Source: Methylobacterium sp. 17Sr1-1
Lineage (GTDB): Bacteria; Pseudomonadota; Alphaproteobacteria; Rhizobiales; Beijerinckiaceae
Assembly: GCF_003173775.1 (NCBI RefSeq)
Contig: NZ_CP029552.1
Span: forward strand, 3,458,001-3,522,000
Direction of reading: 5' to 3'
DNA: 64,000 bases
A program made the position numbers and the translations under genes. Numbering within the stretch: position 1 is the first letter of the stretch; each line of letters opens with the position of its first letter. A model generated the notes under the pieces. That model did not search any database and had not been told where the DNA came from. It saw only the letters and a program-made list of their open reading frames with translations. This document shows positions 49,963 to 60,555 of the stretch, piece after piece.

Positions 49963-50771
49963 GTGACCTCTACCGCCTGGTCTATGCCAGCAAGAACCTG
50001 ATCCAGGGCCCGGACCACGAGGTCGCGGCGGCCATGCGCCAGATCCTCGACGCCTCGCAACGCAACAACCGCGCGGCCGGCGTCACCGGCGCCCTGATGT
50101 TCAACGGCGGCGCCTTCGCGCAGGTGCTGGAGGGGCCGCGGGCCGGCGTCGAGGAGACCTTCGAGCGCATCCAGCGCGACGAGCGCCACGGCGACGTCAC
50201 GGTGCTGCAATGCGGCCCGGCCGAAGCCCGCGGCTTCCCCGACTGGTCGATGGCCTTCGTCGGCCAGTCCGCCCGCGGCCAGGCCCTGTGGTGCGGGCTC
50301 GCCGCCGAGAGCGGCTTCGACCTCGCGCGCCTCGACGGCGACGGGGTGTTCGCGATGCTGCACGGCCTCGTGCTGGAGGAGGAGGGTGTTTCGATCACGG
50401 TCGCGCCCGCGCCGGTGCAGGCTCCGACCGGCCCTCGCGCGGTCGCCGCGCAGGCGCCGGCCGCGGCGCCGGTCCCGCCGGCGGCGCCCGCCCGTCCGCC
50501 TGAGGCGCCCCTGCCGGAGGCGGGGTCCGCGGCGCTCGCGGTGATCCGGACCGCGCTCGCCCGCGAGCGCGACCGGGCGCACGCCCTCTCGGCCGAGGTC
50601 GACGACCTCGCAGTCGCCCTCGCGTCTCACCGCGACGAACTCGCGTCCCTGCGCGCCGAGCGCGACCACTGGGCCGAGCGCGCCCGGGTGCTCGCCGGGA
50701 TGCTGTGCCGGGAGGTGGAGGAGGTGCGCCACGGGGAGGCAACCCTGGCGCCGCGGCGGGCGGTGGCGTGA
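49959..50771 (+). CDS. BLUF-domain blue-light sensor with coiled-coil C-terminus
   Basis: A 270-residue protein. The BLUF domain at residues 3-100 has the flavin-contacting Tyr9 (LVYASKN), Asn37 (QRNNRAAGVTG), Gln55 (FAQVLEG) and Trp96/Met98 (FPDWSMAFVG), so FAD photochemistry should be intact. A Pro/Ala linker (about 155-190) and a charged helix (RDRAHALSAEVDDLAVALAS and onward) follow, likely a coiled coil for partner binding. The ATG at 49959 overlaps the GGDEF-EAL stop and has GGAG 6 nt upstream; an ATG at 49944 is less likely. In related systems (BlrP1, YcgF) BLUF domains control EAL activity, here presumably in trans. Confidence 0.92.
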   Translation: MSDLYRLVYASKNLIQGPDHEVAAAMRQILDASQRNNRAAGVTGALMFNGGAFAQVLEGPRAGVEETFERIQRDERHGDVTVLQCGPAEARGFPDWSMAFVGQSARGQALWCGLAAESGFDLARLDGDGVFAMLHGLVLEEEGVSITVAPAPVQAPTGPRAVAAQAPAAAPVPPAAPARPPEAPLPEAGSAALAVIRTALARERDRAHALSAEVDDLAVALASHRDELASLRAERDHWAERARVLAGMLCREVEEVRHGEATLAPRRAVA

Positions 50772-50829
50772 GGGCCTGTTCGACGATTCGCGTCGAACGA
50801 TCCGGCACACCGGCCGACGACCTCTCCGT

Positions 50830-50865
50830 GTCATCCCGGGTTCCGCTGCCCGGCCCCGGGATGAC
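50830..50865. terminator. Perfect hairpin between convergent BLUF and peroxidase genes
   Basis: GTCATCCCGGG and CCCGGGATGAC (11-nt arms, 14-nt loop). A second small palindrome, TTCGAC/GTCGAA, lies near 50779. The core resembles the arms of the element at 55351-55501. It may end both transcripts. The rest of the gap to 51000 is unremarkable. Confidence 0.55.
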
Positions 50866-51000
50866 GCTGAAGTCATGTCAAGACGATCGGGCAAGTCAAA
50901 CAAGCTTCGATCTGTCGATATCGTTCATCCTACCCACAGTCGCGAGTGGGATTAAGAAAAACCTCTCTCGCAGTCCTGCTCGCGCGAGTCGGATCGGCTC

Positions 51001-51981
51001 TCAGTTCGAGCGCCGCGACAGCGACACCGCGTAGGCCGGGGAGCGGATCGCGAACATCGGGTCGTCGGCCGGGCCGGCGATGCCCTCGGGCAGGTCGACG
51101 ACCGGATCGAAGGTGGCGGCGTCGCAGGTCGCGTCGGGGGCGATCTCGGTGATCGCCAGGGTGCCGAGCGTCTTCGTCTTGCGCTGGTCCTCCGGCCAGG
51201 TCGCGGTCACGTCGGCGGTCGGGTCGCCCGGCTCGGCCAGGATCGCCACGAGGTCGAACTTCGCCGGGCCGCGGGTCAGCCGCTCCTTCAATTCGTCGGC
51301 GTAGAACGCGTCGGGCTTGGCCTTCAGCTCCTCGTCCGAGAGCGTCGCCTTGTCGGCGGCGACGAACTTGAGCTTGGCGGTCGTCTTGTCGCCCTTGGCG
51401 TTCGTCAGCGTGTAGGCGTGGACCGCCCAGTAATCGGTGCCCGCGAAGCTCGCCGGCACCGGTCGGGCGTTGAGCCATGCCGCCTGGCGGCCGGTCTCCG
51501 GGTTCTGGGCCGCGAAGGCCTTGATCTTCTCGGCATCCGGCTTGCCGTCCGGCCCCGGCACGCGGACCTTCAGGAACTCGAGGAGCTGGCCCGGGGTCTT
51601 GGTCGAGAAGACCGGGGCGGAGATGATCACGAAGGTCAGGTCGCCCGCCGGATCCGCCATCCGCATCGCGAAGCCGCGGGTGGTCGCCTTGGTCTTGTCC
51701 GAGATCTTCGGGTTGCCGCCGCCCATCGAGAAGCGGGCGGTGACCGGCACGGCCTTGTTGAACTGGGGCGCCTTCGACAGGCTCGCCGCGTCGGAGGCCG
51801 GCGTGAAGGTGCCCTTGAGGCAGACGCCCTTGGCGCCGCTCGCGCGCACGCCCTTGTGGTCGCCGCTGACGGCGAATTGCAGGGCGACGATGGCGGCGGG
51901 ATCGGCCTCCTCCGCGGCGGCAGGCGCGACGAGAGAGGCGAGCGCGGCAGCGCCGGCCAGAAGGGAGAGGGACCGGATCAT
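51001..51981 (-). CDS. Periplasmic catalase-like peroxidase
   Basis: A 326-residue exported protein with signal peptide MIRSLSLLAGAAALASLVAP. It has the mini-catalase core: the distal His in DHKGVRASGAKGVC, the strand FTPASDAASLSKAPQF, FSMGGGNPKISDKTKATTRG, and near the C-terminus RSPAYAVSLSRR, where Tyr should ligate haem. Such small catalase-related proteins (SrpA/catalase-peroxidase-like) lack the full catalase fold and act as periplasmic peroxidases with organic substrates, often fed by a cytochrome b561. The nearest b561 gene in this window is at 38664. Convergent with the BLUF gene. No promoter is evident upstream (51982-52090). Confidence 0.87.
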   Translation of the reverse strand: MIRSLSLLAGAAALASLVAPAAAEEADPAAIVALQFAVSGDHKGVRASGAKGVCLKGTFTPASDAASLSKAPQFNKAVPVTARFSMGGGNPKISDKTKATTRGFAMRMADPAGDLTFVIISAPVFSTKTPGQLLEFLKVRVPGPDGKPDAEKIKAFAAQNPETGRQAAWLNARPVPASFAGTDYWAVHAYTLTNAKGDKTTAKLKFVAADKATLSDEELKAKPDAFYADELKERLTRGPAKFDLVAILAEPGDPTADVTATWPEDQRKTKTLGTLAITEIAPDATCDAATFDPVVDLPEGIAGPADDPMFAIRSPAYAVSLSRRSN

Positions 51982-52090
51982 CAGGGCGTTTCCTCGGATT
52001 TACCGAGGGGCACTTTGGATTGCGCGCAACTTTATAGCAAGACTGATTTCCAGTCCGTAGCCGATCGTTTCCCGATCGTGACGGGCGGGA

Positions 52091-53314
52091 TCAGGCCGCG
52101 CGCCGGAGCGCCGCGACCGCCGCCGCGAGACGCCGCATCCCCTCGTCCAGCCGCTCCGGCGGGTTGAGGGTGAAGTTGATCCGCATCCCCCGCCGGTCCG
52201 CCCCGCCCGCATCGAACACGCTGCTCGGCGCGTAGCAGATCCCGGCCGCGAGGGCGTGCGGCAGCAGCGCGTCGGTGTCGAGGTCCGGGTCCCGGGCGGT
52301 CGCCCAGACGAACATCCCGCCGACCGGCACCTCCCAGGTGAACCATTCGGAGAGGTGCGTCGCGAGCGCGGCGCAGAGCGCGTCCCGGCGCGCGCGGTAG
52401 AGCGCGACCACGGCCGGCCGGATCGCCTCGACGAGGCCCGTCTCGATCGCCGCCAGCGCGATGCGCTGGGTCACCCCGCTGGTGCACAGGTCCGAGCCCT
52501 GCTTGGCGAGCGTCAGCGCCTCGATCATCGCAGGCGCCGCGACGATCCAGCCGATGCGGAGACCCGGCGCGATCTCCTTCGACAGCGTGCCCAGCGAGAC
52601 GACCGGGCCGGCATAGGGCTCGCCCGGCGCTCCTTGCGCCGACACGTCGATCAGGCGCGGCAGCGGCGCGCCGTCGTACTGGAGGGTGCCGTAGGGATCG
52701 TCCTCGACGAGCCAGGTGCCGGTGTCGTGCGCCGCCGCGACGAGGGCCCGGCGCGTCTCCAGGCCGACGAGGCGCCCGGTGGGATTGGAGAAGTTCGGCA
52801 CCGCGTAGGCGAATTGCGCGCCCGCCAAGCCTTCGTGGGCGTCGAAGCCGGGGGCATCGAGCACGAGGTTGCGGAAGGACGGCGAGCGCGGGCGCCAGGC
52901 GTCGAGGGCGCCGAGATAGGTCGGGTGCTGGCCGGCGATCAGCCCGCCCTCGTCCAGGAGCACCTTGCCGACGAGGTCGAGGGCCTGCATCCCCGAGGTG
53001 GTCACCAGCACGTTGTCGCGGGTCAGCGGCAGGGCGCGTGAACTGAAGCGCCGGGCGAGGGCGTCCCGCAGGGGCGGCAGCCCCTCGACCGGCCCGTAGC
53101 CCAGCACCTCGTCCGGATGCTCGGCGACGGCGCGACGGGCGATCTCGGCCATGCGCTCCGTCGGGTAGATGTCCGGGTCAGGCAGGCCGCCGGCGACGTT
53201 GATCAGGTCGGGGATGGCGCCGGCGGCGAGGAAGGTGCGGGTGATCTGGTTCGTGGTGCCCATCCACCGGGCGAAGGCCGGCCGCGGGGCGGGGCGGGGG
53301 GAGGAGGGCACCAT
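52091..53314 (-). CDS. PLP-dependent aminotransferase (2-aminoadipate-type, class I/II)
   Basis: A 407-residue fold-type I aminotransferase. The sequence VAGGLPDPDIYPTERMAEIA is the family's N-terminal signature, LVTTSGMQALDLVGKVLLDE and VPNFSNPTGRLVG are cofactor-pocket stretches, and SLGTLSKEIAPGLRIGWI carries the Schiff-base Lys. It is the group of 2-aminoadipate, aromatic or kynurenine aminotransferases related to MocR C-termini but without a DNA-binding domain. The start at 53314 lacks a clear ribosome site; ATG 53263 is an alternative. It is downstream of the peptide-ABC genes on the same strand, across a repeat-filled gap, and may catabolise the amino acids released. Confidence 0.83.
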   Translation of the reverse strand: MVPSSPRPAPRPAFARWMGTTNQITRTFLAAGAIPDLINVAGGLPDPDIYPTERMAEIARRAVAEHPDEVLGYGPVEGLPPLRDALARRFSSRALPLTRDNVLVTTSGMQALDLVGKVLLDEGGLIAGQHPTYLGALDAWRPRSPSFRNLVLDAPGFDAHEGLAGAQFAYAVPNFSNPTGRLVGLETRRALVAAAHDTGTWLVEDDPYGTLQYDGAPLPRLIDVSAQGAPGEPYAGPVVSLGTLSKEIAPGLRIGWIVAAPAMIEALTLAKQGSDLCTSGVTQRIALAAIETGLVEAIRPAVVALYRARRDALCAALATHLSEWFTWEVPVGGMFVWATARDPDLDTDALLPHALAAGICYAPSSVFDAGGADRRGMRINFTLNPPERLDEGMRRLAAAVAALRRAA

Positions 53315-53424
53315 GGGGTGGGCTCGCGGGGTTCCGGGGGACCGCGCGGGTCTACCACCGGACGCGCGAGAGGTGCGGGCGATCTCAATGCGATTTCTGC
53401 TTGTTCGGTGCGCAAAAGAATAGA

Positions 53425-53605
53425 GCGCGCTCCCCGCTCCCGTATGGGAGAGGGGCTGGGGGGATCGAAGATCCCGCGTGAGGGTGGCGACGGTGCCGAA
53501 GGGATTTCGACAGTTCCGCTGCCAGCACGACGCTCTCAGCTTCACACGGAAGCGCCACACCCCCACCCCTACCCCTCTCCCACACGGGAGAGGGGATCCC
53601 GCGCT
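53425..53605. repeat. Inverted repeats between the ABC ATPase and aminotransferase genes
   Basis: Facing blocks CTCCCGTATGGGAGAGGGG (near 53440) and CCCCTCTCCCACACGGGAG (near 53573) pair over most of their length. Each is also a small hairpin by itself. It occupies most of the 334-bp gap 53315-53648, where no gene is seen, and separates the ABC unit from the aminotransferase gene. Confidence 0.7.
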
Positions 53606-53648
53606 TGAAGAGTATCGGAGTTGGTTAAGATGAAACCGTACCGCCCCC

Positions 53649-55262
<1,614 letters not shown>

Positions 55263-55350
55263 CTCTGGCCCTCATGCGCCCGGTGGGCGGGTTGGTTTCG
55301 AGTAGAAAGCCGCTCCCGGCGTGTTTCGTTGGTCCCGGCGGACGTGAAGA

Positions 55351-55501
55351 CCTCCGCGTCATCCCGGGGCCGCGAAGCGGAGCCCGGGATCCAGAACCGC
55401 CGATGGTTCAGGATGAGGCGGCAATCGTTCCAGCTTCTTCGGAAACACCTGCGGTTATGGATTCCGGGCTCCGCTACCGCGGCCCCGGAATGACGCGGAG
55501 G
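55351..55501. repeat. 151-bp palindromic element inside the peptide-transport unit
   Basis: Arms of about 50 nt (55351-55400 and 55451-55501) are near-perfect reverse complements, with the outer part CCTCCGCGTCATCCCGGGGC paired to GGCCCCGGAATGACGCGGAG. Shared cores with the hairpin at 50830-50865 (GTCATCCCGGG) place both in one family. No reading frame of note lies inside. It separates the M20 gene from the ATPase gene and could lower expression of the distal part. Confidence 0.88.
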
Positions 55502-55536
55502 GTGTCAGTTCCGTTGCGAGGATCGAACAGGGGTTC

Positions 55537-56952
55537 TCACCCCGCCGCCCGGCGCTCCGCCAGCACCGCCGGCCCGGTCTCGCCGAGGTCCCAGAACAGC
55601 CCGGCCATCAGCCCGAGCGCCTCGCGGGTCGGAGGGCCCAGAAGGTGCTCGTTCGGCGCGTGCTGGGCGCAGGCCGGGTAGGAATGCGGCACCCAGAGCG
55701 TCGGAAGCTCGAGGATCTCCGAGAAGGCGTCGTTCGGCAGCGAGCCGCCGAGATTGGGCAGCAGCGCCGGACGCTTGCCCGTGCTGGCCTCGATCGAGGC
55801 CAGGCCCCAGGTCACCCACGGATCCTCGACCGGCAGGCGGGTGGCGCGAAACACCTCGCCGCGGGTCGCCCGCACCTCGACCATCGGGAAGCCGTTCGCA
55901 TCGAGGTGGGCACGGACCGCCGGCAGCACGCCCTGCCAGTCGGTGCCGACGACGAAGCGCAGTTGCAGGGTCGCCTTGGCGGAGGGCGGCACCGCGTTCT
56001 GCGGCCCGTCCGGATCGCCGCACTTGAAGGCCAGGACCTCGAGGGTGTTCCAGCCGAAGACCCGCTCGGCCGGGCTCAGGCCCGGCTCGCCCCAGCCCTC
56101 GTCGATCTCAGGCGCGTTCGGATCGCCCCCGACGGTGATGTCGGACAGAGCCGCCCGCACGCCCACGGGGATCGGCGGCGGGCGCAAGCCGTCGAGGAGG
56201 ATCTTGCCCTGCCCGTCGACCAGGGTCGCGATGGCGTTCGCCAGCACGGTGCCGGGATTGCGCAGGAGCCCGCCCCAGTTGCCCGAATGGTGGCCGCCCT
56301 CGCGAAGATTCACCACCAGCTCGAAGGTGACGCCGCCGCGCGAGCCGAGGAACATCGTCGGCCGCGCGGCCTCCAGCCGCGGCCCGTCGGAGGCGATGAG
56401 GAGATCGGCGGCGAGCGCCGCGGATTCCGCGCGGCAGACCTCGTGCAGGCCCGGCGAGCCGGCCTCCTCGCCCATCTCGATCAGGAGCTTGACGTTGAAG
56501 CCGAGCGTGCCGCCGCGCGCCTGCATCACCGCCTCGAGGGCGCCGAGGTTGATCAGGTGCTGGCCCTTGTTGTCGGCGGTGCCGCGCCCGTACCAGCGCT
56601 CGCCCTCGACCGTGACGGCGAGAGGATGCAGGCCCTCGCGCCACTGCTCGGGGTAGTTCCGCACCGTGTCGCCGTGGCCGTAGGTGAGCACGGTCGGCAG
56701 GTCGGCGCCCTCGTGCCGCGTGGCGATCAGGAACGGCCCGCGCTCAGGGATCGGGTTGTCGAGGAGGCGGGTCTGGAAGCCGAGGCGCGACACCAGGGGG
56801 GTGATGAAGCGGGTGAGATAGGCGGCGAGCGCCGGCCCCTGGTCCGGGGCCTGGCTCTCGGTCGGCAGGGCCACCGCCTCGCGTAAGCCGGCGAGGAAGC
56901 CGCCGTCGTCGAAGTGCCGGTGGGCCAGCCCGATGGCGTCGCGTCGCGACAT
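55537..56952 (-). CDS. M20 family metallopeptidase (dipeptidase-like)
   Basis: A 471-residue cytosolic di-zinc peptidase. Metal ligands are in LTYGHGDTVRN (His, Asp), GTADNKGQHLINLGAL (bridging Asp), IEMGEEAGSPGL (catalytic and metal Glu) and near the C-terminus VPHSYPACAQHAPNEH (final His). A dimerisation lid domain of about 110 residues lies in the middle. Family members include carboxypeptidase G2, dipeptidases and N-acyl-amino-acid hydrolases. It lies between the permease genes (gap 40 nt) and the ATPase gene, so it probably hydrolyses the imported peptide or acyl-amino acid. Confidence 0.9.
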   Translation of the reverse strand: MSRRDAIGLAHRHFDDGGFLAGLREAVALPTESQAPDQGPALAAYLTRFITPLVSRLGFQTRLLDNPIPERGPFLIATRHEGADLPTVLTYGHGDTVRNYPEQWREGLHPLAVTVEGERWYGRGTADNKGQHLINLGALEAVMQARGGTLGFNVKLLIEMGEEAGSPGLHEVCRAESAALAADLLIASDGPRLEAARPTMFLGSRGGVTFELVVNLREGGHHSGNWGGLLRNPGTVLANAIATLVDGQGKILLDGLRPPPIPVGVRAALSDITVGGDPNAPEIDEGWGEPGLSPAERVFGWNTLEVLAFKCGDPDGPQNAVPPSAKATLQLRFVVGTDWQGVLPAVRAHLDANGFPMVEVRATRGEVFRATRLPVEDPWVTWGLASIEASTGKRPALLPNLGGSLPNDAFSEILELPTLWVPHSYPACAQHAPNEHLLGPPTREALGLMAGLFWDLGETGPAVLAERRAAG

Positions 56953-56992
56953 GGGAGAACTCTCTCTTCTTCTACGCGGACGATAGGGGAGA

Positions 56993-57913
56993 TCAGTGCC
57001 GGCCTTCCGGGGCGGTGATGTCGCGCACGCCATCTCCCAGAAGGTTGATGCCCAGCACCAGGATCAGGAGCGCCACGCCCGGGATGGTGATGACCCAGGG
57101 CTGGAAGAACATGTACTGCTTGCCCTCGGCGATCATCAGGCCCCAGGACGGCAGCGGCGGCTGCACGCCGAGGCCGAGGAAGGAGAGCGCCGCCTCGAGC
57201 AGGATCGCGTGCGCCATCTCGAGGGTCGCGACGACGATCAGGGCGTTGAGGATGTTGGGCAGGATCTCCTGGGCGAGGATCCGCACCGGGGAAAACCCCG
57301 CGGCCTTCGCGGCGGAGACGAAATCCTGGGACCGGACCTGCCGGGTCGCGGCGCGGGTGACCACCGCGAAGCGGTCCCAGAGCAGGAAGCCCAGCACCAG
57401 CACCACGACCTTGAGCGAGCCGCCGACGAGCGAGGCCATGGCGAGCGCCACCAGCACCACCGGCATCGCGAGGCGCGTGGTGACGATGTAGCTCACCACC
57501 GCGTCGACCCGCCCGCCATAGTAGCCCGCGAGCACCCCGAGCGCGGTGCCGATCACCCCCGAGATCAGGGCGGCGGACAGCCCGATCAGCAGCGAGATCT
57601 GGCTGCCGTAGATCAGGCGGCTCAAGTAGTCGCGCCCGAGCTTGTCGGTGCCGAGCCAGTGCTCGACGCTGCCCTTGGCGTGCCAGAACGGCGGGATCAG
57701 CCGGCGCGACACGTCCTGGGCGTAGGGGTCGTGCGGGGCGACGAGGGGGGCGGCGAGCGCCATCAGCACGACGAACCCGACGATGCCGGCCCCGATCAGG
57801 AAGCCGCCATGGGACAGGCCGCGCCGGAGCGCGATGGCGGCCGGCGAGCGGGCCGGGGGCAGGACGATCTCGGCCGGAGATGGGGCGAGAGGTGAGGCGG
57901 GCCGGGTCGTCAT
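56993..57913 (-). CDS. ABC transporter permease, DppC-type
   Basis: A 306-residue inner-membrane protein with six helices, an N-terminal OppC leader and the permease EAA-like loop (VRSQDFVSAAKAAGFSPVRI). It shows the DppC hallmark GTDKLGRDYLSRLIYGSQIS. It pairs with the DppB-type permease encoded upstream; the two genes overlap by 4 nt (57910-57913, ATGA). The M20 gene follows 40 nt later. The transporter type (oligo- or dipeptide, nickel, glutathione or opine) cannot be settled from the permeases alone. Confidence 0.93.
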   Translation of the reverse strand: MTTRPASPLAPSPAEIVLPPARSPAAIALRRGLSHGGFLIGAGIVGFVVLMALAAPLVAPHDPYAQDVSRRLIPPFWHAKGSVEHWLGTDKLGRDYLSRLIYGSQISLLIGLSAALISGVIGTALGVLAGYYGGRVDAVVSYIVTTRLAMPVVLVALAMASLVGGSLKVVVLVLGFLLWDRFAVVTRAATRQVRSQDFVSAAKAAGFSPVRILAQEILPNILNALIVVATLEMAHAILLEAALSFLGLGVQPPLPSWGLMIAEGKQYMFFQPWVITIPGVALLILVLGINLLGDGVRDITAPEGRH

Positions 57914-58824
57914 GAGCGCAGCCTCGGATCCAGGAGGGCGTTGAGGAGGTCGGCGGCCAGGGTCAGGCCGATATAGATCATCGCCAGGACCAGCACGATC
58001 GCCTGGACGACGGGGAAGTCGTTGCGGGCGATCGATTCCCAGGCGAGCTGGCCGAGGCCCTGGAGCGAGAACACCGCCTCGATCACGATCGAGCCGCCGA
58101 GCATGAAGCCGAACTGCACCGCGGCGAGGGCGATCACCGGGATCACCGCGTTGCGTAAGCCGTGGCGGATCAGGATCTTGCGCGGCGGCAGACCCTTGGC
58201 CCGGGCGGTGCGGACGTAGTCCGAGGACAGGACCTCCAGCATGCCGTTGCGGGTGAGCCGCATCACCGCCGGCATGGCGTAGTAGCCGAGCGCGACCGCC
58301 GGCAGGATGAAGTGCTTCCAGGTCGCGTTGCCGGAGACCGGCAGCCAGCGCAGGTTGACGGAGAAGATCAGGATCAGGGTGAGGCCGAACCAGAAGCTCG
58401 GCATCGCCTGGCCCAGCACCGAGATCGCGAGCGCCGCCCGGTCGAGCCAGGTGTCGCGGTAGAACGCCGCCAGCACGCCGAGCGGGATCGCCACCAGGAG
58501 CGCGACCGCGAGCGCGATCACCCCGAGCGTCAGGGTCACCGGCATGCGGGCGGCGACGAGGTCGGTCACCTGCTCGGGGAAGTAGAACGAGCGGCCGAAA
58601 TCGAAGTGGAGCGCCCGCCAGGCCCAGGCGGCGAACTGGACCACCAGCGGCTGGTCGAGCCCGTGCTGCGCGCGGACCGCCGCGATCTGCTCGCCCGTCG
58701 CCTCCGGGCCGGCGATCGCGGTGGCGAGGTCGCCCGAGAGGTGCAGGAGCATGAAGCTCGCCACCGAGACGGTCAGCGCGACGCCGACCGCGACGAGGAT
58801 GCGCCGCAGCGCGAAGCCCAGCAT
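57910..58824 (-). CDS. ABC transporter permease, DppB-type
   Basis: A 304-residue inner-membrane protein with six helices. The N-terminal MLGFALRRILVAVGVALTVS and the EAA loop DYVRTARAKGLPPRKILIRHG are characteristic of DppB. It starts 10 nt after the binding-protein gene with AGGGGGA as ribosome site and overlaps the DppC gene. Together they form the translocation pore for the substrate delivered by the binding protein. Confidence 0.93.
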   Translation of the reverse strand: MLGFALRRILVAVGVALTVSVASFMLLHLSGDLATAIAGPEATGEQIAAVRAQHGLDQPLVVQFAAWAWRALHFDFGRSFYFPEQVTDLVAARMPVTLTLGVIALAVALLVAIPLGVLAAFYRDTWLDRAALAISVLGQAMPSFWFGLTLILIFSVNLRWLPVSGNATWKHFILPAVALGYYAMPAVMRLTRNGMLEVLSSDYVRTARAKGLPPRKILIRHGLRNAVIPVIALAAVQFGFMLGGSIVIEAVFSLQGLGQLAWESIARNDFPVVQAIVLVLAMIYIGLTLAADLLNALLDPRLRS

Positions 58825-58834
58825 GGCGTCCCCC

Positions 58835-60394
58835 CTACTTCTTCCAGGAGGCGGCGTAGAAGCGCGGCACCTCGTCGGTCTGCGCGGTGAAGGTCAGGTC
58901 GGCGCTGAAGGCGTAGTTCGACGGGTAGGAGAACATCGGCAGCGCGTAGGCCTGGGCGGCGATGCGCGTCAGAGCCTCCTTGTACTTGGCCTTGCGGGTC
59001 GCCGGATCGGTGCTGGTGTCGCCGGCCTGTAGGGCGGCGATCACGGTCGGATCGCGGGCCAGATCCTCCTCGCCGCCGCGGAAGTAGATCCCGGTGAAGG
59101 CCGAGACGTCGTTGATCGAGAACGAGCCCCAGGTCTGGTAGCCGATCGAGGTCTTGCCGGCCCGCAGCGCGTCGCGGAAGGCGGCGTAGCGCAGGTAGTT
59201 GAGCTTGGCGCGGATGCCGACGGCGCGCAGGTAGCCGATCACCGCCTCGGCGTAGTCGCGCTCGCGATAGGCCGAGAGGTCGATCTCGAAGCCGTTGGGG
59301 TAGCCGGCCTCCTTGAGGAGCGCCCGCGCTTTGGCCGGATCGTAGGCGTAGGTGGGCACGCCCTCGTCGGTGCAGCCGAACTGCTCGACGAAGCACAGCG
59401 CGTTCATCACCCGGGCGCCGCCGCGCGCCAGGTTGTCGACCATCGCCTTGCGGTCGATGGCGTGCGCGATCGCCTGGCGCACCCGCACGTCCTTGAGCGG
59501 CGAGTTGTCCTGCGCGCGGCCCTGCACGTCGAATTGCAGGTAGCCGACCCGCATCGTCTCGGCGGAGACGACCGTGAGGGTGGGATCGCGCTTGAGCTGG
59601 TCGGCCTGGTCGGTCGGCACGCGCCAGATCCAGTCGACGCCGCCGGTCATCAATTCGGCCATGCGGCTGTCGGCGTCCGGGATGATGCGGAACTCGAGCT
59701 TGCCGATCCTGGCCTTCCCGACCGGGCTGCCCGGCCAGTACTTCTCGTTGCGCACCATCTTCACGCTGCGGCCGCTCTCGACCGAGACGATGCGGTAGGG
59801 ACCGGTGCCGACCGGAGCCTTGCTGAAGCCGTCGAGTCCCACCTTCTTGAAGTAGGCGGCGGGCAGGATCGGGGTCGGGCCGGAGAGGTATTCGAGGGCG
59901 GCCGGGAACGGCGCCTTGAGGTGGATCCGCACCGTGTTGGGGCCGGTCACCTCGGTCGACTTCATCCAGTCGACGTTGCCCTTGGTGACGATCTTCGCCT
60001 CGGGCGTCAGCACGTAGTTGAACGTGAAGGCGACGTCCTCGGGCGTCAGCGGATCGCCGTTGTGGAAGGTCACGCCGTCGCGGAGCGTGAGGTCGAGCGT
60101 CACCGGGTCGACCCAGGTCCAGGCGGTGGCGAGCATCGGCTGGTGCTGGCCGGTCGCCGGATCGCGGTAGAGGAGAGTGTCCCAGACGTTGCGGGCGAGG
60201 ATCACGCCCTCGCGCAGGTTGTTGTGGTAGGGGCTCAGGTTCTCCGGTTCGCTGTCGGAAGCGTAGACCAGGGTGTCGTTGGCCTTGCCGGCCAGCGCTG
60301 GGCCCGCGACCCCGGCGAGGAGGAGGCCCGCGAGCAGCGCCCCCGCTTTGCAGATCCGGCCCGCTTCGATCCGTGTCGGCATCCGTGTCGGCAT
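58835..60394 (-). CDS. Peptide ABC transporter substrate-binding protein (SBP family 5)
   Basis: A 519-residue periplasmic binding protein. The signal region starts MPTRMPTRIEAGRICKAGAL and continues into a hydrophobic core ending PALAG. The mature protein has the family-5 pattern: DTLVYASDSEPENLSPYHNN, LRDGVTFHNGDPLTPEDVAF and YFKKVGLDGFSKAPVGTGPY. The N-terminal MPTR is a 12-nt tandem duplication. Start 60394 has GGAG 5-8 nt upstream. The first gene of the importer unit; the divergent LysR gene lies 161 bp away. Related proteins bind dipeptides, glutathione or opine-like compounds; two Cys (LCFVEQFGC) form a likely disulfide. Confidence 0.92.
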   Translation of the reverse strand: MPTRMPTRIEAGRICKAGALLAGLLLAGVAGPALAGKANDTLVYASDSEPENLSPYHNNLREGVILARNVWDTLLYRDPATGQHQPMLATAWTWVDPVTLDLTLRDGVTFHNGDPLTPEDVAFTFNYVLTPEAKIVTKGNVDWMKSTEVTGPNTVRIHLKAPFPAALEYLSGPTPILPAAYFKKVGLDGFSKAPVGTGPYRIVSVESGRSVKMVRNEKYWPGSPVGKARIGKLEFRIIPDADSRMAELMTGGVDWIWRVPTDQADQLKRDPTLTVVSAETMRVGYLQFDVQGRAQDNSPLKDVRVRQAIAHAIDRKAMVDNLARGGARVMNALCFVEQFGCTDEGVPTYAYDPAKARALLKEAGYPNGFEIDLSAYRERDYAEAVIGYLRAVGIRAKLNYLRYAAFRDALRAGKTSIGYQTWGSFSINDVSAFTGIYFRGGEEDLARDPTVIAALQAGDTSTDPATRKAKYKEALTRIAAQAYALPMFSYPSNYAFSADLTFTAQTDEVPRFYAASWKK

Positions 60395-60521
60395 CTCGGC
60401 TCCGCCTCGTCGTGGGGCAGCGTGGGCGCATCCACCCGTCATGCTGCACTGCCGCAAAATTCACCCTGCCAGAATGTTGCGCAGATCCGATCGCAGCAAG
60501 TCGAATTTATCGATAGGCTCG

Positions 60522-60536
60522 TTGCCGAAACGGCAA
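60522..60536. promoter_or_regulatory. LysR-type operator candidate
   Basis: TTGCCGAAACGGCAA is a perfect palindrome with 6-nt arms around AAA and contains the T-N11-A pattern of LysR sites. It lies 19 nt before the LysR start and about 130 nt before the divergent binding-protein gene. A second imperfect pair, TTGC and GCAA, lies at about 60476-60500. Confidence 0.6.
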
Positions 60537-60555
60537 GGCGGGGGATGCAGGCGGG

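Noticed and set aside
58835..60457. A start of the binding protein at 60457, giving a 63-nt longer gene
   Set aside because: The leader MRQCSMTGGCAHAAPRRGG lacks signal-peptide form. The ATG at 60394 has GGAG upstream and leads into a normal signal peptide.
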